Origin: Pseudochrobactrum asaccharolyticum
Lineage (GTDB): Bacteria; Pseudomonadota; Alphaproteobacteria; Rhizobiales; Rhizobiaceae
NCBI RefSeq assembly: GCF_003314995.1
Contig: NZ_QNRH01000002.1
Coordinates: forward strand, 1 to 64,000
DNA: 64,000 bases
Direction of reading: 5' to 3'
Positions 23,956 through 32,732 of the stretch are shown in pieces; the first letter of the stretch is position 1, and the number at the start of each line of letters is the position of its first letter. Below the pieces are notes generated by a model, which saw nothing but the letters and a program-made list of their open reading frames with translations, had not been told where the DNA came from and ran no database searches. The position numbers and the translations under genes were made by a program.

Positions 23956-24852
23956 TTGATTGCAAATCTCGAATTTGAACTGACCCAATCCTTTTTGGTG
24001 GTGGCAGAAGAACTGAATTTTCGCCGCAGTGCCGAGCGGCTGAATATTGATCAATCCGCACTGACGCGCCGCATCCAAAAGCTGGAAAATTATCTTGGTT
24101 TCCCGTTATTTGAACGCACAACACGCGAAGTTTCTGTGACCCCTGCCGGGCGGATTTTCTATGAAGAAAATGCCCGGCTGGTGCAAAATTATGACCGTTC
24201 CGTTCAGGCAGCAAGACTGGTTGCCGATGGCAAAACCGGCAGCCTGCGGGTGGCCTATATGGCTTTTGCGGCAACCGAACTCATGCCGCGTGCCGTATCG
24301 CGCTATCGCCGGCTATATCCGCATATTAATGTCGGCTTACGCTATGTCCGATCACAAGGGCAAAAGCTGGAGCTGATGCATGATCAGATTGATGTCGGCT
24401 ATATGATCGGACCGTTTGAACATTCGGAGTTCAGTTGCCTGACCCTAGCTGATGACCCGCTTTATGTGGTGACACCCCGCAATCATCCTTTGACACGTAA
24501 GCATAATATCGTGCCGGAAGATGTGCTTGATTATGATCTGATCCTCGGAGATATGGCAGAATGGGAGGCATTCCGCTGGCGTCTTAATGATATGTTTGCC
24601 GGTGCCGGTGTGCCGCTCGATGTCAAGCTTGAGGCATCCAATACGCTGGCATTAATCGGGCTGGTGGCAGCAGGGCTGGGAATTACGATTTATCCTGAAA
24701 GCCTGATCAATTATCTTGGCCACAGTGTTGAGGTTCGGCCGCTGGTGCATCCTGATTTTCGGGTGCAGACAATTCTGGTATGGAAGCGTTCAAACCGCAC
24801 CAAAGCGGTGCGGCAGTTTGTGGATATTGCAAAGAACCTGTCAATTCGTTGA
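23956..24852 (+). CDS. LysR-family transcriptional regulator
   Basis: The protein is 298 residues. The N-terminal winged HTH reads FLVVAEELNFRRSAERLNID and SALTRRIQKLENYLGFPLFE; the C-terminal half is the usual periplasmic-binding-like effector domain. TTG 23956 is chosen because caggggg lies 7 bases upstream and the length then matches the family; ATG 23938 is a weaker option. It is divergent from the hydantoin/carbamoylsarcosine operon and probably activates it in response to a pathway intermediate. Confidence 0.85.
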   Translation: MIANLEFELTQSFLVVAEELNFRRSAERLNIDQSALTRRIQKLENYLGFPLFERTTREVSVTPAGRIFYEENARLVQNYDRSVQAARLVADGKTGSLRVAYMAFAATELMPRAVSRYRRLYPHINVGLRYVRSQGQKLELMHDQIDVGYMIGPFEHSEFSCLTLADDPLYVVTPRNHPLTRKHNIVPEDVLDYDLILGDMAEWEAFRWRLNDMFAGAGVPLDVKLEASNTLALIGLVAAGLGITIYPESLINYLGHSVEVRPLVHPDFRVQTILVWKRSNRTKAVRQFVDIAKNLSIR

Positions 24853-25137
24853 GGACTTTTTTGCGACATGCACTCCCAGTTGCAACGACTACCATAGTGC
24901 AGTCCCTCCCCTACAGTGCTGCATATCACCGTTCAAAGGGGAAAAGCCAAAATTTCAACACACGATGACACCGTGAGGCCTCAACGGGCTTAAACGCCAG
25001 GAATGGCGCTCAGGCTGAGTATACACAACCTTAAATCCGTGTCATCCAATGGAGCAGACCACACTATATTTTCGTAGGTTGAAATACAGATAATCATTAC
25101 GAGAAACGCTTATATATTCAATTCATTACTCTTTGGA
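24853..25137. other. intergenic region with no gene
   Basis: This lies between two convergent genes (LysR plus strand, GntR minus strand). A cttttttgcg run follows the LysR stop but no clear stem supports a terminator. I see no ORF with a ribosome site. Confidence 0.5.
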
Positions 25138-25827
25138 TTATGGGGCAAGCCCTGCACAACGAGCCGTGTTGAGAATGTGGTTTTCCATTTCTCTTTGCGC
25201 TAATAAACCATCATGTGCACGCAACGCCGCGATAATCCGCCGATGTTCGGCAATAGAGGCACGCATCCGCGCAGGCTCTGTGATCGGAATAGGATGCCGT
25301 TGAGTTTCCGAAATCTGTTCCCTAACCATCTGATATAGTGATCTCAACATAGCATTACTGCAACTGGAAGCGATAATGGCGTGAAACTCAAGGTCGGCTT
25401 CAACATTGGAAAGCAAATCCTGACGTGCCCAGCATTCTTCCATTTGTTGCGTTAAATTTTCCATCTGATCAAGCTGGCTTGCAGCCAGTCTTCCTGCGGC
25501 CAGACTGGTAATGCGCCCTTCCAGCATAATCCGCGTCTGAAAAACATCAAATGCCGAATAGCTGTCTGAATAACGCCACGATGCCATATGACTGGATGAT
25601 GATGGCTTACCACCCACAACAAAGGTCCCGCGACCTGTTTCGGTTTCAAGCAGGCCAAGTGTCTCCAAAGTCAGCAATGCTTCTCTCAATGATGCACGAC
25701 TGACACCCAGCTGCTGAGAAAACTCCCGCTGCGACGGAATTTTATCACCCGACTGAAACTCCCCCGTCTGTATCATGCCCTGAATTTTACGGGCCACTGA
25801 CTGCGGAACCAGAGTTTTATTTAACAT
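25138..25827 (-). CDS. FadR-subfamily GntR regulator
   Basis: The protein is about 229 residues: N-terminal HTH (IPSQREFSQQLGVSRASLRE, wing ETGRGTFVVGG) and a C-terminal all-helical FCD ligand domain. The start is ambiguous (25827 or 25845). It is divergent from the amino acid importer/hydantoinase operon, whose promoter region carries a classical FadR-type palindrome. It probably represses the operon until an amino acid or carbamoyl amino acid binds. Confidence 0.85.
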   Translation of the reverse strand: MLNKTLVPQSVARKIQGMIQTGEFQSGDKIPSQREFSQQLGVSRASLREALLTLETLGLLETETGRGTFVVGGKPSSSSHMASWRYSDSYSAFDVFQTRIMLEGRITSLAAGRLAASQLDQMENLTQQMEECWARQDLLSNVEADLEFHAIIASSCSNAMLRSLYQMVREQISETQRHPIPITEPARMRASIAEHRRIIAALRAHDGLLAQREMENHILNTARCAGLAP

Positions 25828-26000
25828 TATAAGTCCCGTCATCATTTCACTTAATATGGACTTCGCGTATCAAAACCCATGTAGTCGTTCTGTTTGCAGA
25901 CAACACGCCCAGTTGCCCGAGCGATAGATACATAAATATCAACCTTATTTATCCTTACCCTGCCTTGCAAACAGTAAGTATGTGTGCTTTCTTCCTATCA

Positions 26001-26046
26001 ACTGGTCTGACCAGTCTGACCAGTAAACAAAACTAGATTAACTAGT
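26001..26046. promoter_or_regulatory. FadR/GntR operator cluster
   Basis: 26001-26015 is a perfect odd palindrome, actggtc-t-gaccagt, with the tggt/acca half sites typical of FadR-type regulators. A third half site gaccagt follows at 26018-26024. A separate inverted repeat actag/ctagt with a 5-base spacer lies at 26032-26046. All lie just before the binding protein gene and divergent from the regulator gene. Confidence 0.7.
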
Positions 26047-26067
26047 AAAAAAGAACAAGGGGAACTT

Positions 26068-26871
26068 ATGAAAACGCTTCAGATCATAAAAGCATCTGTC
26101 ATAACAGGCATGCTCACTTGTGCCGGATTGGCTATTCAACCTGCGAATGCAGCTGACCTGACCGTTGGCGCCAATATCGGCAATGTTCCATGGGAATTCC
26201 AAGACGAGACAGGTAAGGACGTTGGCTTCGAAATCGATCTGGTCAATGAAATTGCCAAGCAAATGGGCAAATCAGTCGAGATCGTCAACATCCCGTTTAA
26301 TGGGCTGTTTTCTGCGGTACAATCAGGCCGCATTAATATGGCAGTTTCGTCCATAACCATCACGGATAAACGTTTAGAGTCAGTCACTTTTGCACAACCA
26401 TATTATGACAGCGACCAATCATTGACCGCACTGTCTTCCAGTGGCTTCACCAGCCTGAAAGATATGGAAAACAAAGTCATCGGCGTTGATACCGGTTCTA
26501 CCGGCGATATGTGGGTTACCAACAATAAAGCAGAATATAAGCTTGGAGAAATCCGTAGTTTCGAGGGGCTTTCATCTGCCATGCTTGATCTGGCGGCCGG
26601 ACGCATTGACGGCTACATCAGCGACATTCCTGCCCTGCAATATTACGTCAAAGATAAACCGGAACTGAAAGTTATCGAGCGTATCCCCACCGGCGAGAAA
26701 TATTCGGTGATGTTCAAAAAGAATGATCCGCTGGCAAACGAAGTCAACGATGTGATCTCAAAGCTCAAAGAGCAAGGCTACATCGCCAAGCTCCATGAAA
26801 CATGGTTCGGCGCAAAAGCAGATGAGGGAACCTCAACGGTCAAGATCATGGATATGCCCGCTGCAAAATAA
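26068..26871 (+). CDS. amino acid ABC transporter substrate-binding protein
   Basis: The 267-residue protein has a Sec signal peptide (cleavage near NAA-DLTVGAN). The mature receptor has the polar amino acid motif GKDVGFEIDLVNEIAKQMGK, then SVEIVNIPFNGLFSAVQSGR. ATG 26068 follows caaggggaactt. It feeds the permease and ATPase encoded next. A hairpin follows the stop, common for raising expression of the receptor over the membrane parts. Confidence 0.9.
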   Translation: MKTLQIIKASVITGMLTCAGLAIQPANAADLTVGANIGNVPWEFQDETGKDVGFEIDLVNEIAKQMGKSVEIVNIPFNGLFSAVQSGRINMAVSSITITDKRLESVTFAQPYYDSDQSLTALSSSGFTSLKDMENKVIGVDTGSTGDMWVTNNKAEYKLGEIRSFEGLSSAMLDLAAGRIDGYISDIPALQYYVKDKPELKVIERIPTGEKYSVMFKKNDPLANEVNDVISKLKEQGYIAKLHETWFGAKADEGTSTVKIMDMPAAK

Positions 26872-26900
26872 TGGCAGCGAATAACGCAAATATTCATTCT

Positions 26901-26923
26901 GGACGGCGATATTTTCGCCGTCC
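26901..26923 (+). terminator. intercistronic hairpin (attenuator) after binding-protein gene
   Basis: The perfect 9-bp stem ggacggcga/tcgccgtcc with a 5-base loop sits 29 bases after the stop and 27 before the permease start. No T-run follows, so partial termination or mRNA 3'-end protection is likely. Confidence 0.65.
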
Positions 26924-26950
26924 ACCTGATCAAATAAAGGCCATAGCGCT

Positions 26951-27622
26951 ATGGAAGTCCTCGATACATTTTTCAATATACCCGTCCTGATAAGGACATT
27001 CCCGCTGCTGCTGTCCGGCCTGCTGGTAACCATCAAGATCGGCATTACCAGTATTATTGCCGGCCTTGTCGGCGGGTTAGCTTTGGCATTGATCCGGCTC
27101 TACGCACCCCGCTTTTTGCAAATATCTGCGAAAATTTACATTGATATTTTTCGCTCTATCCCGCTCTTGGTGCTTCTGATTATTGTCTATTACGCACTGC
27201 CTTTCGTCGGAATTCGATTATCCCCGTTTTTCTCTGCAGTAGTCGCCCTGACGTTGGTTTCAGCCGCCTATACAGCAGAAATATTTCGTGCAGGTATTGA
27301 AGCCGTCCCACACGGACAATTCGAAGCCTCGGCCGCGCTTGGCCTCTCCCCGCGACATAGAATGATGGATGTGATCCTGCCACAGGCAGTTAAAATCGTT
27401 ATTCCGCCTTTGACCAACAATTGCATAAACGTACTCAAGGACACAGCACTGGCCTCGGTTGTTGCTATGCCGGATCTTCTTAAACAAGCCACGCAAGCAC
27501 AGGCACTGGCTGCCAATCCTACCCCCCTGATTGGCGCAGCCCTGATCTATCTCGCATTATTATGGCCGCTTGTTGTGATTGTCGCGCATCTCGAAAAACG
27601 CTTTAACCGGGGGGCACGCTAA
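26951..27622 (+). CDS. amino acid ABC transporter permease (HisM/GlnP family)
   Basis: The 223-residue protein has about five transmembrane helices, with the typical IDIFRSIPLLVLLIIVYYAL and the EAA loop FEASAALGLSPRHRMMDVIL. Such proteins act as homodimers when only one permease gene is present, as here. Its stop is immediately followed by the ATPase start. Confidence 0.9.
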   Translation: MEVLDTFFNIPVLIRTFPLLLSGLLVTIKIGITSIIAGLVGGLALALIRLYAPRFLQISAKIYIDIFRSIPLLVLLIIVYYALPFVGIRLSPFFSAVVALTLVSAAYTAEIFRAGIEAVPHGQFEASAALGLSPRHRMMDVILPQAVKIVIPPLTNNCINVLKDTALASVVAMPDLLKQATQAQALAANPTPLIGAALIYLALLWPLVVIVAHLEKRFNRGAR

Positions 27623-28360
27623 ATGAAGCCGCTTATTGAAATTAAGGATTTAAAAAAATCCTACGGCCACCTACAGATTTTGCATGGCATAGATCTCACT
27701 ATTGCTGAGGGCGAAGTTGTCTGCATTATCGGACCATCCGGATCGGGTAAGTCAACTCTGATCCGTTGCATCAACTATCTTGAACCATTTTCCACCGACA
27801 GCAGTATCACTGTAGATGGCATGAAGGTCGGACGCGGAAAAAACCTCGCAAAAGTGCGTGCTGAAGTTGGTATGGTGTTCCAATCCTTCAATCTTTTTCC
27901 CCATTTGACTGTTTTAAAAAACGTCATGCTGGCACCGATGCGTGTTCGAGGCACATCGGCAAATGAAGCAGCCAGAAAGGCACATGAGTTATTGGCGCGT
28001 GTAGGCATTTCTGAGCAGGCCGACAAATATCCCGGCAACCTCTCCGGCGGACAGCAGCAACGTGTCGCCATTGCCAGAGCGCTGGCTATGGAACCTAAAG
28101 CCCTACTGTTTGATGAGCCGACCTCCGCGCTTGATCCGGAGATGGTAGGCGAAGTTCTTGATGTGATGAAAAACCTTGCAGATGCAGGTGTGACGATGAT
28201 TGTTGTCACTCATGAAATGGGCTTTGCGCGGCAGGTCGCTGACCGCGTTGTCCTCATGGATAGTGGCCGCATTATCGAAACCGGAACACCGACGCAAATC
28301 TTCGACAACCCGAAGGAAGAGAGAACCAAGAGTTTTCTGCGCGCCGTCCTTAATCATTAA
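27623..28360 (+). CDS. amino acid ABC transporter ATP-binding protein (GlnQ family)
   Basis: The 245-residue protein has Walker [10 protein letters not shown], signature [15 protein letters not shown], Walker [14 protein letters not shown] and H-loop VTHEMGFA. Its length is usual for polar amino acid importers. It starts directly after the permease stop and drives uptake with the receptor at 26068-26871. Confidence 0.92.
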   Translation: MKPLIEIKDLKKSYGHLQILHGIDLTIAEGEVVCIIGPSGSGKSTLIRCINYLEPFSTDSSITVDGMKVGRGKNLAKVRAEVGMVFQSFNLFPHLTVLKNVMLAPMRVRGTSANEAARKAHELLARVGISEQADKYPGNLSGGQQQRVAIARALAMEPKALLFDEPTSALDPEMVGEVLDVMKNLADAGVTMIVVTHEMGFARQVADRVVLMDSGRIIETGTPTQIFDNPKEERTKSFLRAVLNH

Positions 28361-28388
28361 AATTACTATGCCGTCTGGAGGATAAAAT

Positions 28389-29636
28389 ATGCAACAGCCT
28401 CATAAGCTGGATATCGATTATGTACGCAGCCAATTTCCTGGTTTGCAAAGTGAGTGGACATTTTTTGACAATGCCGGTGGCTCACAAATTCTCAAAAAAG
28501 CCGTTGAACGAATGAACAGCTTTCTGTTCAACAAAAATGTACAGATCGGTGGCAGTTACGAAATTTCCCAGCAAGCGTCCCAGGCTTTACAAGATGCCCG
28601 AATTGCGGCGATGCAGCTGGTCAATGCTTCTCGACCTGAAGAGATTGTATTCGGCAGTTCCACCACCGTATTGCTGCAAAACTTAGCACAAGCAATGATA
28701 AGTCAGCTGTCTGCTGGCGACGAGATTATTGTCACCATATCAGACCATGAGTCCAATATCGGCCCGTGGGACAGATTGCGTGCAGCAGGTATTGTCATCA
28801 AGTTCTGGCCCCTGAATAAGCAAACCTATTCACTGGATCTTGCAGATCTCGAACCTATAATGTCTGACAGGACACGACTGGTTTGCGTAACTCATGTTTC
28901 CAATATTCTGGGTACAATCAACCCAATTGAGGAGATTGCAGAGTTTGTACATGCGCGAGGTGCACGAATTTGTGTCGATGCAGTCGCCTATGCACCACAC
29001 CGTGCCGTTGATGTACAGGCATGGAATGTTGATTACTACGTTTTCAGTTTCTACAAAACCTACGGTCCGCATTATGCAATGATGTATGGCAAATTCAGCC
29101 ATTTGCTCGAGCTTGATCCGCTCTATCATTATTTTTACGGCAGAGAGAAAGTTCCGGGAAAGCTGGAGCCGGGCAACCCGAATTATGAACTGGCTTATGC
29201 GACAGTCGGTATCGTTGATTACTTATGCGAGCTGGGAACGCGTGCAGGATCAAACGGTGATACGCGTGAGAAAATCGTCACCGCATATGATGCGATCGCA
29301 CAGCAAGAAGATGCGCTGACCGAGCGCTTGTTGTCCTACCTGCACAGCCGAAATGATTGCCGCATCATCGGTCAATCTGCCAAGCGTGATGGACAGCGTA
29401 TTCCGACAATCAGCTTTGTTCTTGATGGTCACGATTCCGCAGAAATCTGCAAATCGATGGATGCCTATAAAATAGCCATCCGGTTTGGCGATTTTCATGC
29501 CCGCCGACTGATTGAATATCTCGACCTCACACCGAGCAATGGAACTGTGCGTGTTTCAATGGTGCATTACAACACAATCAGCGAGGTTGATGCATTAATC
29601 GCTGCCTTCGATCAGATCCTTGGAAAAACTGTGTAA
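28389..29636 (+). CDS. class V aminotransferase / cysteine desulfurase-like PLP enzyme
   Basis: The protein has 415 residues in the aspartate aminotransferase fold. The FFDNAGGSQILKKAV start, TISDHESNIGPWDRL, CVDAVAYAPHRAVDV and the PLP lysine in VFSFYKTYGPHYA match the cysteine-desulfurase-like subgroup. No persulfide Cys loop of NifS/IscS type is evident, so desulfurase activity is uncertain. It lies 28 bases after the importer ATPase and before a hydantoinase, so it likely processes the imported amino acid derivative (lyase, aminotransferase or desulfurase). The ribosome site is ggaggat before ATG. Confidence 0.75.
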   Translation: MQQPHKLDIDYVRSQFPGLQSEWTFFDNAGGSQILKKAVERMNSFLFNKNVQIGGSYEISQQASQALQDARIAAMQLVNASRPEEIVFGSSTTVLLQNLAQAMISQLSAGDEIIVTISDHESNIGPWDRLRAAGIVIKFWPLNKQTYSLDLADLEPIMSDRTRLVCVTHVSNILGTINPIEEIAEFVHARGARICVDAVAYAPHRAVDVQAWNVDYYVFSFYKTYGPHYAMMYGKFSHLLELDPLYHYFYGREKVPGKLEPGNPNYELAYATVGIVDYLCELGTRAGSNGDTREKIVTAYDAIAQQEDALTERLLSYLHSRNDCRIIGQSAKRDGQRIPTISFVLDGHDSAEICKSMDAYKIAIRFGDFHARRLIEYLDLTPSNGTVRVSMVHYNTISEVDALIAAFDQILGKTV

Positions 29637-29740
29637 CCGTAAATTCCAAAGTTCCTCTGTTCATAAATTCTACCCCCCAATGACATGGAACCATCTGGAA
29701 TTGGTTCCCAATCGGATTTTAAAAGAGAAGGCGAAGGTTG

Positions 29741-31141
29741 ATGCAATTCGACACCATCATCAAGAACGGTACAGTAGTGACCGCAAGCGACACATATCGC
29801 TGTGATGTGGGCATATCCGCTGGAAAGATCGTAGCTCTTGCAGAGAATTTAAACACGGCAAAAGAGATCATCGATGCAACAGGCCTGCTGATTATGCCCG
29901 GCGGTATTGATAGCCATGTGCATATTTCACAATATTCCGGTGATGGTATTGTTATGGCAGATGACTTTGCCAGCGCAACCTTGTCTGCAGCTATGGGTGG
30001 TAACACGACAGTCATGCCTTTTTGCTTACAACAAAAAGGCATGACTTTACGTGAGGCATTAACCGACTACCATGCATTGGCGAAGGACGACTGCCACATC
30101 GATGTTAGTTTTCATATTATCATCTCGGATCCAACCAGTTATGTGTTGGGCCAAGAACTTCCCGCACTGGTGCATGACGGCTATACATCAGTGAAGATCT
30201 TTATGACTTATGACGGCCTGCGGCTGCGTGATGACCAAATTCTTGAAACGTTAGACAGCGCCAGAAAATCCGGCGCTCTGGTGCTTGTTCATTGTGAGAA
30301 TGAAGACGTAATCCGCTTTCTGATTGCACGTCATGAAGACAACAGTGAATTCGCCCCCAGATATCATGCATCCAGCCGTCCTGCTGCCGCTGAACGCGAG
30401 GCAACGCATCGTGCCCTATCACTGGCAGAAGTTGTCGATACGCCTATCGTCATTGTTCATGTCTCCAACAGGCAGGCAATGGAAGAAATTCAACGGGCGC
30501 GTTTGCGCGGCAGCAAAGTGGCTGGTGAGACCTGCCCGCAATATCTGGTTCTCACAGCTGATGATCTGGACACTGCCGAGCTTGAGGGGGCGAAATATGT
30601 TTGCTCGCCGCCGCCCCGTGACCAGGCCAGTCAGGAAGCGTGCTGGGAAGGGATCGAAAACGGGACTTTCGATTTATTCTCCTCAGATCACTGTCCATTT
30701 CGCTATGCTGCACCTGAAGGAAAACTCAACGCCAAGGGTAAGGAAAATTTTCGTTGGATTCCAAACGGAATTCCGGGCGTGGCAACCCGACTTCCTATCC
30801 TGTTTTCCGAAGGTGTTGGCAAAGGCCGGATTGAGCTGAACCGTTTTGTGGCCCTTACTTCAACCAATCATGCAAAACTCTACGGGCTTTATCCGCAAAA
30901 AGGTACGATTGCTATCGGCTCTGATGCAGATCTGGCACTTTGGGACCCCAACAAATCTGTCGTGATTACCAATGATATCTTGCATCATGGCGCCGATTAT
31001 ACGCCTTATGAAGGTATGACAGTACAAGGATGGCCAGTCAGAGTGATGTTACGCGGCAAAACCATCATTTATGATGGTAAACATGTATCAGAAGAGCGCA
31101 ACGGTACATATCTCAAGCGCCAGCGTTCAATGCTTAAATAA
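29741..31141 (+). CDS. D-hydantoinase / dihydropyrimidinase-family amidohydrolase
   Basis: The 466-residue protein is a cyclic amidohydrolase: metal His59 and His61 (GGIDSHVHI), likely carboxylated Lys152 (SVKIFMTYDG), His in LVHCENEDV, His in IVHVSNRQ and Asp in FSSDHCPFRY. It hydrolyses hydantoins, dihydropyrimidines or related cyclic ureides to N-carbamoyl amino acids. ATG 29741 follows gaaggttg. With the amino acid importer and PLP enzyme it forms a catabolic unit under the FadR-type regulator. No carbamoylase is next to it; the M20 hydrolase at 53267 could serve. Confidence 0.85.
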   Translation: MQFDTIIKNGTVVTASDTYRCDVGISAGKIVALAENLNTAKEIIDATGLLIMPGGIDSHVHISQYSGDGIVMADDFASATLSAAMGGNTTVMPFCLQQKGMTLREALTDYHALAKDDCHIDVSFHIIISDPTSYVLGQELPALVHDGYTSVKIFMTYDGLRLRDDQILETLDSARKSGALVLVHCENEDVIRFLIARHEDNSEFAPRYHASSRPAAAEREATHRALSLAEVVDTPIVIVHVSNRQAMEEIQRARLRGSKVAGETCPQYLVLTADDLDTAELEGAKYVCSPPPRDQASQEACWEGIENGTFDLFSSDHCPFRYAAPEGKLNAKGKENFRWIPNGIPGVATRLPILFSEGVGKGRIELNRFVALTSTNHAKLYGLYPQKGTIAIGSDADLALWDPNKSVVITNDILHHGADYTPYEGMTVQGWPVRVMLRGKTIIYDGKHVSEERNGTYLKRQRSMLK

Positions 31142-31418
31142 CAAGCAGTCTCAAAACAGCTTTAATATCAAAATCGCTCCACCTTCCAGTTGAGACCGAG
31201 ACCTTGTGCTGTTACATGTTACAATTCCCGACTATTATGCCTCCTACTTACACCCTAATACCTTCGAAACGGGTGATCGCGTTTAGCGAAATCCAACATA
31301 TGGCAAAACTGCCCTTTTGCCATGAGTAGGTAGTATCTGATTTCAAAAATAGCTACGACAGTAATGGGGCCGGGAGCAGACAGACGGGTTTCGACGTCAA
31401 ATTAAATGAAGCTGACAT
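31142..31418. other. intergenic border region with repeat copy 2 (31300-31323)
   Basis: No gene is visible. It includes a perfect 9-bp hairpin atggcaaaa/ttttgccat (31300-31323) that is related to 4599-4622, and a 7-bp inverted repeat gtctcaa/ttgagac near the start. Base composition changes from about half G+C to clearly G+C-rich to the right, so this may be the left border of the defense island. No tRNA gene is seen here. Confidence 0.45.
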
Positions 31419-32732
31419 TCAAACGTGCATCAAACCTTCACTCGCCTCCCCGATCAACAAGCTCCGAAACCGCGTCAGAATATCGGCGCTGCTGCCAACG
31501 TCGATGCTTGCCGTCTCTAGAATCGTGGCGTGTCCGGTTATGCGGTGGCATGCGTGCACAGCATCTTCGGCACCAAGACCCAGATGGTGGGGATAGAGCA
31601 GCGTCAGGCGCGGCGCGCCATAAAGCTGGGCATAGGCCATCATCTGATAGACATCGGCTTGCGTGACGCCCTGCTTGGGATCATCGATCCGAGCAGATAT
31701 GCGCTTCCACTTGGTGTCGATAACATGGACGACCCTGCCACGCTGGCGTATGAGTATATCGGGTCGGGTCTGGAATAGGGCACCTCCGCTGTCCTGCGCA
31801 CTCAAGCAGAACAGCCGTCCCCCTTGCAATGAAACGGCAAGCCCAGTTCCCGCCAACGCCCGAACAACCAGACGTCCGACGTACTCTTCGAACAGAGCGT
31901 TCATCTCGAACAACATCGCCGTACCCTGACCTGCGCCGCCCGTGGTCGTCTGATAACGGTTCTGCAAGAACAGGCGAGCCATAGCGAAGAGTTCCTGCCA
32001 GGACCGATTGGTGCGATCAATGACAACCTCATCACAGCGCAGTGCTGAAGGCGGGACATCGGCAATGTCGGCATAGATGAATGCCAACTCGCGCAAACGT
32101 TGCTGATTGGTACTACGCCGTGAGACGCGAAGAAGACGTACCACGGCCGCCTTCATGAGCCGGTTGAGCGCGATGTCTTCAGACAGCAGGTCAAACCGGC
32201 AGGCAAGGCGCGAGGAGTTGACCGCATGACGGGTGAACTGACGGGTGATGTCGAGTTGGCCGCGCAAGGTTGGCAAGTCCTCCTCACGTTCGAGATACCG
32301 GCGGGGCATCCCCTTGCGCAGGGCCGTGGTCAGCTTGTCGCAAAAGATGCGAATCAGGATTTCAAGCAGAGTTTCGCGCTGCCAGGCGAGATCGGTGATG
32401 ACACCCAGGTCGATCTTGAGATCGAGCGCGACGGCCAGCATATGGACCAGGCGTTTGCGTATCACCGCGTTCTGGTGATTGGGCGTTTCACCGGGCGCCA
32501 CATCGATCTTGGGCAGTATCTCCAGGCTCGCATCGCCCGCGGCCAGAATCCCGACCACGCCACGGGCGCGCAAGGCATGCCGGCCATGTTCAAGCACCCC
32601 GTCTCCGCCGCGGCCCGCAAAGACCGAGCGCGCCGCGAGAGCTGCCAGCCGGTCGGCATGGTGAGCCGGGATCTGCCCCTCGCCATCGCCATAGGAGAGC
32701 TTGTCCCATTCTCGGACAGTATAGGCCGGCAT
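31419..32732 (-). CDS. mcrC: McrC-like nuclease subunit
   Basis: The 437-residue protein has the McrC layout: an N-terminal beta domain and a C-terminal PD-(D/E)xK nuclease with Asp in FQTRPDILIRQ and the DTKWKRI motif. In McrBC, McrC cuts DNA when the McrB GTPase motor stalls. The start ATG overlaps the mcrB stop (TGATG), so it is translationally coupled. Its length (E. coli McrC is 348) is larger, with a long N-terminal half. It is the last gene of a three-gene operon. Confidence 0.88.
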   Translation of the reverse strand: MPAYTVREWDKLSYGDGEGQIPAHHADRLAALAARSVFAGRGGDGVLEHGRHALRARGVVGILAAGDASLEILPKIDVAPGETPNHQNAVIRKRLVHMLAVALDLKIDLGVITDLAWQRETLLEILIRIFCDKLTTALRKGMPRRYLEREEDLPTLRGQLDITRQFTRHAVNSSRLACRFDLLSEDIALNRLMKAAVVRLLRVSRRSTNQQRLRELAFIYADIADVPPSALRCDEVVIDRTNRSWQELFAMARLFLQNRYQTTTGGAGQGTAMLFEMNALFEEYVGRLVVRALAGTGLAVSLQGGRLFCLSAQDSGGALFQTRPDILIRQRGRVVHVIDTKWKRISARIDDPKQGVTQADVYQMMAYAQLYGAPRLTLLYPHHLGLGAEDAVHACHRITGHATILETASIDVGSSADILTRFRSLLIGEASEGLMHV

